From positions 1 through 64,000 of the forward strand of contig NZ_CANMQQ010000012.1 of the NCBI RefSeq assembly GCF_947500045.1: DNA of 64,000 nt. Direction: 5' to 3'. Shown here piece after piece: positions 57,512 to 64,000 of this stretch. Origin of the DNA: an uncultured Ruegeria sp. (GTDB lineage: Bacteria; Pseudomonadota; Alphaproteobacteria; Rhodobacterales; Rhodobacteraceae). The translations under genes and the position numbers were made by a program. Position 1 is the first letter of the stretch; every line of letters begins with the position of its first letter. Under the pieces are notes generated by a model. The model ran no database searches. It had not been told where the DNA came from and saw nothing but the letters and a program-made list of their open reading frames with translations.

Positions 57512-57841
57512 CAAATTAAGGAAGCTTTCACTTGCTACAGCTGTCTAACAGTTAGGCTTTGGATCAACCTAAAGTGCACAAAGAGTTAAGTCATGTTTAC
57601 AAAAAGGTTTCGCATAGGACGATGAGCATGGTTCAGCTTAGTACTTCCAGTAGAAGCCAACAGGGCACGATACCTGACGACCTACGATGACTGGATTTCT
57701 TTGAGTATTACACCTTCATCACACCTATCCGCCTCAGGATGAACCATTTATCAACACGACCCGACAGCTATCGCTTAAACGATCAATTCAGAATTGAGTC
57801 ATCAGCGCTGACCGCACTCATCCCGATCCGTTGTCAACACG
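57512..57841. other. Gap in the glycan island, no gene seen
   Basis: About 330 bases without a supported reading frame, more A+T-rich than the flanking core genes. A 15-base palindrome (arms TCAATTC and GAATTGA) lies at 57783-57797. The composition and the dyads suggest an acquired promoter region or a deleted gene. Confidence 0.4.
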
Positions 57842-57864
57842 TTTCGCGTATGTCATACGCGAAA
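57842..57864. promoter_or_regulatory. Perfect 23-bp palindrome before the GT32-like gene
   Basis: Arms TTTCGCGTATG and CATACGCGAAA separated by a single T, with no mismatch. It ends 20 bases before the start codon of the following gene. A 1-base spacer is too short for a good RNA hairpin, so a DNA operator for a dimeric regulator is the simplest reading. Confidence 0.65.
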
Positions 57865-57884
57865 TTAATATAGCGGGGTTTTTT

Positions 57885-58691
57885 ATGGAACGCAGTAATG
57901 TGGCGTCGTTATGGATCGGCAAACGCTTGAGTTTTTTAGATCTCCTTTGCCTCAAATCTTTTGACGAAATTGGTCAACGTGTAACACTGTTTTCGTACGA
58001 ACCGATCGAAAATTTACCTTCATATGTCACGCAAGCCGACGCCCGAAGTGTGTACGATCCGGAGCGTATACTGCTTCAAAGAGTTGGGAACGGCCTCGTT
58101 CGGCGAAGCCCAGCTCTACATTCTGACATATTTCGAATACACCTTCTTAATAAAACAGATTTTATTTGGGCAGACACCGACGCTTACGCGCTGAAACCTC
58201 TAACAACCAAAAATGGCTATCTGTTTGGAAGAGTCGGATCAAACATTCTAAATGGCGTACTTGCGTTGCCAAAAGACAGCCATGCCCTCAATAAGTTGTT
58301 AGAATTCTCAGCGACGGAAAATGAATTTCCACCCTGGTGGGATCAGCAGACCCGTCTGAGACACCAAGAGAAAAATCTCCCGATTCAGCCTGAGTTTTTC
58401 CCTTGGGGAACATATGGTCCTCGGGCCTTGCAGTATTTTCTAGGTGCAACCGGAGAAGAAACTCATGCGTCAAGAAGTGACGTCTTGTATCCAGTCAAAG
58501 CGCGTCACAAAGAAATCTTATTGACCCGATCAGATATCGAGATTCCTAAAAGGGCGCTTTCGATCCACCTGTACTCTACCAATCTAAAAGCGATGATCAG
58601 GCGGAACTTTGGTGGAAAAATACCCGAAGGGTGCTTTCTACATCAATTGTGCGAGAAGCAAGGCATCGATCCACTTGAGGCCCCGCTTTAA
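57885..58691 (+). CDS. GT32-like glycosyltransferase (DXD sugar-binding type)
   Basis: 268-residue protein. The pattern ALHSDIFRIHLLNKTDFIWADTDAYALKPL is spread over residues about 80-110; it matches the GT32/Gly_transf_sug arrangement SDxFR...xDxDxxxLKPL with the DxD in ADTDAY. Also IRRNFGGKIPEGCFLH near the C-terminus. The start at 57885 follows GGGG; the upstream frame to 57831 runs across the palindrome and is rejected. More A+T-rich than its neighbours, suggesting recent acquisition. Donor and acceptor unknown. Confidence 0.75.
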   Translation: MERSNVASLWIGKRLSFLDLLCLKSFDEIGQRVTLFSYEPIENLPSYVTQADARSVYDPERILLQRVGNGLVRRSPALHSDIFRIHLLNKTDFIWADTDAYALKPLTTKNGYLFGRVGSNILNGVLALPKDSHALNKLLEFSATENEFPPWWDQQTRLRHQEKNLPIQPEFFPWGTYGPRALQYFLGATGEETHASRSDVLYPVKARHKEILLTRSDIEIPKRALSIHLYSTNLKAMIRRNFGGKIPEGCFLHQLCEKQGIDPLEAPL

Positions 58692-58726
58692 GTTCTTAGC
58701 CGCACCGAGGGGTGCACCTGGTTATC

Positions 58727-59281
58727 TTAACGTGGGCTACGCTTCGCCAAAATCCGCTGCAAAGTCCGGCGATGCATGTTCAGACGGCGCGCTGTCTCGG
58801 AAACATTACGATCACACAGCTCATAGACCCGCTGAATATGTTCCCAGCGAACACGGTCGGCACTCATGGGGTTTTCCGGCGGTGGGGGCAGCTCGTCTCC
58901 CTTGGCCAGCAAAGCGTTGGTGATGTCGGTGGCGTCGGCGGGTTTGGACAAATAGTCAGTTGCGCCAATTTTGACCGCTGCAACGGCGGTGGCGATGGCT
59001 CCGTACCCGGTCAAAACCACAACCCGGCTGTCGGGGCGCTTGTCACGAAGCACTTCAACCACGTCGAGCCCATTGCCATCCTCAAGCCGCAGATCAACCA
59101 CTGCATATGCGGGTGGACGTGCGGTCGAAATGGCACGGCCCGCAGCGACGGAACCGGCTGTTTCAACCTCAAAGCCGCGCTTCTCCATGGCTTTGGCCAG
59201 ACGCCTCAGAAATGGCTCGTCATCATCTACCAGCAGCAGCGACTTGTCGGGGCCGATTTCAAGCTGGGTACTGTCTGCCAT
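58727..59281 (-). CDS. regA: Redox response regulator RegA (PrrA/ActR)
   Basis: 184-residue global regulator of anaerobic, respiratory and carbon/nitrogen fixation genes. The receiver has LLLVDDDEPFL, Asp63 in VVDLRLEDGNG (same number as the phospho-acceptor of R. capsulatus RegA), and VLTGYGAIATAVAAVKIGATDYLSKP. A Fis-type helix-turn-helix ends it (NVSETARRLNMHRRTLQR). It is downstream of senC on the minus strand and divergent from regB, the conserved arrangement. Confidence 0.95.
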   Translation of the reverse strand: MADSTQLEIGPDKSLLLVDDDEPFLRRLAKAMEKRGFEVETAGSVAAGRAISTARPPAYAVVDLRLEDGNGLDVVEVLRDKRPDSRVVVLTGYGAIATAVAAVKIGATDYLSKPADATDITNALLAKGDELPPPPENPMSADRVRWEHIQRVYELCDRNVSETARRLNMHRRTLQRILAKRSPR

Positions 59282-59367
59282 ATATGGGTCTTTCCGCTAT
59301 TTCATGCCTTTGGCTTAAACATGAGTCATAGCAGCGCCACGACAAAGGTCAAACCGACTGTTGCGCC

Positions 59368-59985
59368 TTAAATCTGGTCAAGGAAGCAGCCAACCTTGTC
59401 CGCCATCTGCTCGGCCGTGTCATCGCGCTTGAAGAATTCGAGAAACCCGTCCTCGGGCGTGACCAGATAGGTAAAGGTAGAGTGATCGACCAGATAGTAC
59501 TCGTCGCTTTTGTCATGGGCCTTGTAATAGGTCTTATAAGCCTTGCTCGCGGCCTTGACCTGCTCGGGCGAGCCGGTCAGTGCGATCATGCGTTCGTGCA
59601 AGTTGAAGGCATAATCGCTCAAAACCTCTGGCGTGTCGCGGTCGGGGTCGATCGAGATGAACATGGGCGTCACCGACTGACCACGCTGTGCCAGCAGATC
59701 AATCGCCTCGGCATTGCGGGACATGTCAAAGGGGCAGACATCTGGGCAGAACGTATAACCGAAATAGATCAACGTAGGTTCGGTAATCACATCCTTGTCG
59801 GTCACAGCCTCACCCTTGCTGTTGACCAATTCGAACGGCCCACCAATCGTGGCGCTGCCACCCGCAATCTGGCTAGAGCGGCACTGCGCAAACTTGTCGT
59901 CTGAACCACCGCGCGTCAGCAGCCACATCGCGCCCAAGCCAATGGCCAGAACAACGGTTGCGAGTATGGCATAAAGGCGGAGCAT
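59368..59985 (-). CDS. senC: SCO1/SenC (PrrC) copper chaperone
   Basis: 205-residue membrane-anchored thioredoxin-fold protein that matures the CuA site of cytochrome oxidases and is linked to the RegBA signal. One N-terminal helix (RLYAILATVVLAIGLGAMWLL). The copper ligands are the cysteines of GYTFCPDVCPFDM and the His of YLVDHSTFTYLV. Start chosen at 59985 after AGGATAG. It lies between regB (divergent) and regA. Confidence 0.93.
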   Translation of the reverse strand: MLRLYAILATVVLAIGLGAMWLLTRGGSDDKFAQCRSSQIAGGSATIGGPFELVNSKGEAVTDKDVITEPTLIYFGYTFCPDVCPFDMSRNAEAIDLLAQRGQSVTPMFISIDPDRDTPEVLSDYAFNLHERMIALTGSPEQVKAASKAYKTYYKAHDKSDEYYLVDHSTFTYLVTPEDGFLEFFKRDDTAEQMADKVGCFLDQI

Positions 59986-60074
59986 GACATCTATCCTGAC
60001 ACGAAGGTTGTTGATCGGTTTGGCCGGCACTCCTATCAACGTGGTGGGCCGACGCAATAGGACATAATCGACAG

Positions 60075-61466
60075 ATGACGGATTCCAACACCAGTCTTTG
60101 GCGCGGACAGGAACGCAGCACATGGATCAGGCTGCGCACGCTGATTCTATTGCGCTGGGTGGCCATCATCGGCCAATTCACCGCGATCACCGTCGCGCAG
60201 CAATATTATCATGTACAGCTTGAACTTGGCTTGTGCTACTTTGCCATCGGCGTTTCGGTCATGGGCAATCTGACGGCCATCCTGCTGTTTCCCGAAAACA
60301 AGCGCCTATCCGAGTTTGAGAATTTCCTGATGGTGCTGTTCGACCTGCTGCAGCTGTCGATACTGCTGTATCTGACCGGTGGGCTGAACAATCCTTTTGC
60401 GCTGCTGCTGATCGGACCGGTGACGATTTCAGCGAATGTCATGAGCACGCGATCAACCCTGATCATTGGTAGTGTTGCAGTGATCCTGACAACATTGCTG
60501 GCGCAATTTCATCTACCGCTGCGGACCAATCTGGGCCTTGTGTTGGATATCCCCGACATTTTGCTGTTCGGAAACTGGGCGGCGATCATCATCGCCATCG
60601 TCTTCATCGGCGCCTATTCCCACCGCATCAGCTCTGAGGTGCAATCGATGTCCGAAGCGCTCTCGGCCACACATATGGCATTGGCGCGCGAGCAAAAGCT
60701 GACTGATTTGGGCGGCGTCGTCGCGGCCGCTGCGCATGAGTTGGGAACCCCGCTGGCCACGATTAAATTGGCCAGTTCTGAGTTGATCGAAGAGCTGGAC
60801 GACCGGCCCGAGCTGATAGAAGACGCCGCTCTGATCCGCGAGCAGGCCGACCGCTGTCGTGACATCCTGCGCGATATGGGCCGGGCAGGGAAAGACGACC
60901 TGCACCTGAGGCAAGCGCCGCTGTCAACGGTGATCCACGAATCCGCAGAGCCGCACATCCACCGGGGTAAACAGGTGCATTTCGACGAGAGGCCGATTGC
61001 CGATGGCGATGTGCAGCAACCGTCGATCCTGCGCAAGCCCGAGATTATACATGGGCTGCGTAACCTGATCCAGAACGCGGTGGATTTTGCGCAGTCGAAT
61101 GTCTGGATCGAGGCCGAATGGACCTCGGACCGAATCAGCGTCTCAATCATGGATGACGGTCGCGGATACCCTTCTCATATCATCGGACGGATCGGTGATC
61201 CGTTCATGCGCCGCCGCCGCACCGACCGCAGCAGCCGACCCGAATACGAAGGCATGGGGCTGGGTTTGTTCATTGCGAAAACGTTGCTGGAGCGCAGCGG
61301 GGCCGAACTTTACTTCGCCAATGGCGCCGACCCTTACCAGACGCTGACCGATCAGCAGGAACGCAAGGGCGCAATCGTCAAGGTCATCTGGCCGCGCAAA
61401 CTTATCGACGCGCAAACTGGTGACACGCCCGTCCCGTCAGGCGCAAACCAACCCTTCCAGATCTGA
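60075..61466 (+). CDS. regB: Redox sensor histidine kinase RegB (PrrB/ActS)
   Basis: 463-residue membrane kinase. Six or so helices in residues 20-185 include the quinone-associated GGLNNPFALLL heptad-like motif. HisKA carries His221 (AAAHELGTPLATIKLA) and the conserved redox Cys is exactly 40 residues later (ADRCRDILR, Cys261), the H225/C265 spacing of R. capsulatus RegB. HATPase has NLIQNAVDFA and GMGLGLFIAKTLLERSGA. Divergent from senC-regA. It lowers phosphorylation of RegA when the quinone pool or Cys is oxidised. Confidence 0.96.
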   Translation: MTDSNTSLWRGQERSTWIRLRTLILLRWVAIIGQFTAITVAQQYYHVQLELGLCYFAIGVSVMGNLTAILLFPENKRLSEFENFLMVLFDLLQLSILLYLTGGLNNPFALLLIGPVTISANVMSTRSTLIIGSVAVILTTLLAQFHLPLRTNLGLVLDIPDILLFGNWAAIIIAIVFIGAYSHRISSEVQSMSEALSATHMALAREQKLTDLGGVVAAAAHELGTPLATIKLASSELIEELDDRPELIEDAALIREQADRCRDILRDMGRAGKDDLHLRQAPLSTVIHESAEPHIHRGKQVHFDERPIADGDVQQPSILRKPEIIHGLRNLIQNAVDFAQSNVWIEAEWTSDRISVSIMDDGRGYPSHIIGRIGDPFMRRRRTDRSSRPEYEGMGLGLFIAKTLLERSGAELYFANGADPYQTLTDQQERKGAIVKVIWPRKLIDAQTGDTPVPSGANQPFQI

Positions 61467-61531
61467 GTTAAGACCCCGTTAACCATTGCCGTCCATACAG
61501 GCCGGGATGTTTTGACAGGGGCGTTGGATCA

Positions 61532-63040
61532 ATGGCCGACTGGTTCGTTCTGGCCGCTATAAGCGTGGTTTCGGCCAGCTTTGCGATATTGTGGTTGTGG
61601 CCACGTCGCCAGAAAAGGATTGGCGACTATGGGCTTTCGACCCCAGGGTCACTGTTCGATGTAGTCTTTCTGTTCGATGGGGACAGATTGATCAGCCACT
61701 CGGATATCGCGTTGACCGGATATGAAACTGTTTGCAACTGGTCCGATTTGCGGCGGCTGTTGCAGCGAGACTATCCTTCTTTCCCGGAAACGCCCGAGGT
61801 TGTGCGCTCCGAAGGCAATCTGGCCGTTTCCGCCATTGATTGTACGGTTGAGCGCGAAGTTCTGTGCGAATGGATCGACGGTGTAATCCGCGTTCAACTG
61901 CGCGATCTGACGGGCATGCCGCCGGCCAAGCGCACTGACCCGAACGACCCGATCCGGCTGGCGATGGAACAAGCGCCCTACCCCGTTTGGTTGTCGGGCG
62001 ATTGCAATACCGTGCGCTGGTGCAACGCTGCGTATGTTTCGCTGGCGCGCAAAATCTCGGGGCAGGATGCGGACCTGACCGAGCCGGTCTTTCCATTGCA
62101 ATTGGACGATGCGCAGCTTGGCCGGAAGACCCGTGTCTCAGTTCAGATAAAAGACAGCGAGGCCAGATTGTGGTTTGATCTGACCCGTGTCGCCCATGAT
62201 CAGGGCCAGCTGTGCTATGCCGTCGATATAAACGCGATTGTCGAGGCTGAAACCGCACAACGTAAATTCGTTCAGACGATGACCAAAACCTTCGCCCAGC
62301 TCTCGATTGGTTTGGCTATCTTTGATCGCAACAGCCAGCTGGCATTGTTTAACCCCGCGCTGATCGACCTGACCTCACTGCCGCCAGATTTCCTTAGCCT
62401 TCGTCCCAGCTTGTCCAGCTTCTTTGACCGGCTCCGCGATCAGCACATGATGCCGGAACCCAAGAACTATCGCGGATGGCGTCGTCAAATGAATGATCTT
62501 CTCGAAGCGGCCCAGGATGGCAATTATCAGGAAACATGGTCTCTCCCCTCGGGGTCGGTCTATTCCGTCAGCGGTCGGCCGCACCCCGATGGTGCCGTCG
62601 CCTTTCTGTTCGAGGATATTACCGCAGAGATCACACTGACCCGACGTTTTCGTGCAGAAATGGACCTGATGCAATCCATTCTGGACAAGCTGGCCGATGC
62701 GATTGCGGTTTTCTCGGACGACGGAACGCTGGCAACCACGAATTACGCCTACCAAATGATGTGGGGAGACAGCGGAGAGGTTGGGTTTGAACCCGCAACT
62801 GTGGTTGAAATCACTCGTCAGTGGCAGGAGCAGTGCACAGCCACGCCAATCCTTGGCGAAATCCGCGAATTCGTCACCGCGCGCGAAAACCGGGCCGAAT
62901 GGTCGGGCGAGCTGATCCTGAAATCTGGTGGCTCAATCACCTGTACAGTCAACCCCATGCAGAACGGGGCAACCATTGTCCGTTTCTCCTCAAGCAACGC
63001 TGTCAAAAACAGTGCAGAAATGCAGAAAATCAGCGCCTGA
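61532..63040 (+). CDS. PAS-domain protein without a kinase domain
   Basis: 502-residue protein. One N-terminal membrane helix (WFVLAAISVVSASFAILWLW) is followed by a chain of PAS-like modules: about residues 45-130, 140-235 (APYPVWLSGDCNTVRWCNAAY), 245-360 (GLAIFDRNSQLALFNPALIDL) and 372-490 (LADAIAVFSDDGTLATTNYAYQMMW). The protein ends within a PAS-type fold without HisKA or HATPase. The gene follows regB by 65 bases on the same strand. It resembles DivL- or kinase-derived sensors that lost catalysis; partner and signal unknown. Confidence 0.78.
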   Translation: MADWFVLAAISVVSASFAILWLWPRRQKRIGDYGLSTPGSLFDVVFLFDGDRLISHSDIALTGYETVCNWSDLRRLLQRDYPSFPETPEVVRSEGNLAVSAIDCTVEREVLCEWIDGVIRVQLRDLTGMPPAKRTDPNDPIRLAMEQAPYPVWLSGDCNTVRWCNAAYVSLARKISGQDADLTEPVFPLQLDDAQLGRKTRVSVQIKDSEARLWFDLTRVAHDQGQLCYAVDINAIVEAETAQRKFVQTMTKTFAQLSIGLAIFDRNSQLALFNPALIDLTSLPPDFLSLRPSLSSFFDRLRDQHMMPEPKNYRGWRRQMNDLLEAAQDGNYQETWSLPSGSVYSVSGRPHPDGAVAFLFEDITAEITLTRRFRAEMDLMQSILDKLADAIAVFSDDGTLATTNYAYQMMWGDSGEVGFEPATVVEITRQWQEQCTATPILGEIREFVTARENRAEWSGELILKSGGSITCTVNPMQNGATIVRFSSSNAVKNSAEMQKISA

Positions 63041-63081
63041 ACCGGGTTGCAGCCAACCCGGCGCGGGTTCATTGTGGCGCC

Positions 63082-63552
63082 ATGAATACGCCGCTGAAAC
63101 TGACTTTGAATTCCCCTCAGGTTACCGCCGACACAGCCGCCCGAATAAGCAGCGCATTGCAACCGGGCGATACAATCCTGCTTGAAGGCACGATCGGCAG
63201 CGGCAAGACCCATTTCGCCCGCGCTTTAATTCAATCCGTCTTGACCGTGCCTGAGGACGTGCCTTCACCTACATTCACCCTTGTTCAGGTCTATGAGACA
63301 CGGATTGGAGAGATTTGGCACTCTGATCTCTACCGGCTTACTTCCGTAGAAGAGATTGAAGAGCTGGGGCTTACCGAAGCTTTCGACACCAGCATCTGTC
63401 TGGTCGAGTGGCCCGAAAAACTAGGGCAGCTCACCCCGGATTCAGCGCTGTTGATCCAGTTTGTCACCGACCCCGACGATCAGGATACGAGGCATCTTGC
63501 GCTGTCATGGTCGGACCCGAAATGGAATGCCAAGCTGGAGATAATCCAATGA
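63082..63552 (+). CDS. tsaE: tRNA threonylcarbamoyladenosine biosynthesis ATPase TsaE
   Basis: 156-residue P-loop ATPase that drives the TsaBDE complex for t6A37 synthesis. Walker A is LEGTIGSGKTHFARAL; PSPTFTLVQVYE, HSDLYRLTSVEEIEELGL and CLVEWPEKLG follow in the family's usual order. The ATG at 63082 is chosen; a longer open frame upstream is in the wrong reading sense. The stop overlaps the amgK-like start by 4 bases. Confidence 0.96.
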   Translation: MNTPLKLTLNSPQVTADTAARISSALQPGDTILLEGTIGSGKTHFARALIQSVLTVPEDVPSPTFTLVQVYETRIGEIWHSDLYRLTSVEEIEELGLTEAFDTSICLVEWPEKLGQLTPDSALLIQFVTDPDDQDTRHLALSWSDPKWNAKLEIIQ

Positions 63553-64000
63553 CGAACCGGGCCATTCTGGCAGAAGCGTTGATCGCACAGACGCCATGGA
63601 ACGGCGCGCACCATGCGCCTTTGGCTGGTGATGCCTCAAACCGCCGGTATGAGCGTTTGACCAACCCCGCAACGGGCCGGACCGCCGTTTTGATGGACGC
63701 CCCGCCCGACAAAGGTGAGGCGGTCGAACCTTTCGTGCGCATGTCGGAATATCTACGCTCCATCGGGCTGAGCGCGCCGGAAATCTATGCCGAAGACAGT
63801 GAATACGGATTTCTGCTGCTCGAAGATTTGGGGGATGCACTTTTTGCCCGCGTGTTAAGGGATGATCCGACGCTGGAGCGCACTTTGTACGATGCGGCAA
63901 CCGATGTGCTGGTTCACCTTCACGCGGCCCCAACACTTTCGCTCGACAGTTATGACCCTGCCCTAATGACCGAGTTGGCAGCGCTGTCGTTCACGAAATA
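63549..64000 (+). CDS. AmgK-like sugar kinase / aminoglycoside phosphotransferase family, partial
   Basis: The 5' part (150 codons) of a gene cut by the right edge. LAGDASNRRYERL and FLLLEDLGDALFARVL are the ATP-site beginning of the COG3178 group, which includes the N-acetylmuramate/N-acetylglucosamine kinase AmgK. AmgK is commonly next to tsaE and followed by murU in peptidoglycan recycling. The catalytic Asp-Asn region would lie beyond the window, so the identification is provisional. Confidence 0.82.
   Translation, partial: MTNRAILAEALIAQTPWNGAHHAPLAGDASNRRYERLTNPATGRTAVLMDAPPDKGEAVEPFVRMSEYLRSIGLSAPEIYAEDSEYGFLLLEDLGDALFARVLRDDPTLERTLYDAATDVLVHLHAAPTLSLDSYDPALMTELAALSFTK

Overview
The window reads as chromosomal DNA of an alphaproteobacterium of the Rhodobacteraceae, most probably a marine Roseobacter-group member close to Ruegeria and relatives. 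This is inference from content: a RegB/RegA redox two-component system with its SenC partner in the classical divergent arrangement, a Hint-domain protein starting in the PTTHTDQFF style, TRAP and tripartite tricarboxylate transporters with their own regulators, a HemY/COG4223/HemD block, and moderately high G+C. It is a dense region with one tRNA gene. I see no rRNA, CRISPR array, prophage or intact insertion sequence.

Layout. 0-5.6 kb: katG, a family 2 glycosyltransferase, an NAD-dependent epimerase-like protein and a methyltransferase. 5.8-10.1 kb: a class II aldolase-family protein divergent from an adenine deaminase/AMP nucleosidase pair (purine salvage). 10.2-12.5 kb: HU, an EamA exporter and the msrB-msrA repair pair. 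12.5-18.2 kb (minus): a hydantoinase/oxoprolinase-family protein, queG, a GST, mtgA and a Hint-domain protein. 18.3-24.8 kb (minus): gltD, a GFA-family gene and gltB, in that unusual order. 25-30.3 kb: uppP, a complex I NDUFA9-like protein, tRNA-Leu(CAG), a decayed gabT tail directly before an intact gabD, and a TetA-type MFS pump. 30.4-32.7 kb: ggt and a universal stress protein gene that overlaps the next operon.

32.7-45.9 kb is a compact substrate uptake and sensing block. A TAXI-type TRAP transporter (binding protein, fused permease, UspA) diverges from a Cache/PAS histidine kinase and FixJ-type regulator. A tctCBA transporter diverges from an OmpR-type regulator, a TctE-type kinase and a periplasmic AfuA/PgtC-like binding protein, which together look like a three-component sensor. 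Both divergent promoter regions carry operator-like repeats, and both binding-protein genes are followed by a strong intercistronic hairpin.

45.9-52.3 kb: hemD, a COG4223 (mitofilin-like) protein with a hexanucleotide repeat tract and hemY on the minus strand; tsaD, gpsA, a YCII gene and an EVE gene on the plus strand. 52.5-55.6 kb: a DUF2853 protein, ahcY, a small secreted protein and an HD phosphohydrolase. 55.7-58.7 kb is a small accessory glycan island (FkbM methyltransferase and two glycosyltransferases). Its last gene is more A+T-rich than its surroundings and sits just downstream of a perfect 23-bp palindrome. 58.7-64 kb: regA, senC and regB, a PAS protein, tsaE and the start of an amgK-like kinase gene cut by the window edge.

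Starts were chosen by Shine-Dalgarno position and family N-termini. Several differ from the longest possible reading frame, and non-ATG starts are noted where used.
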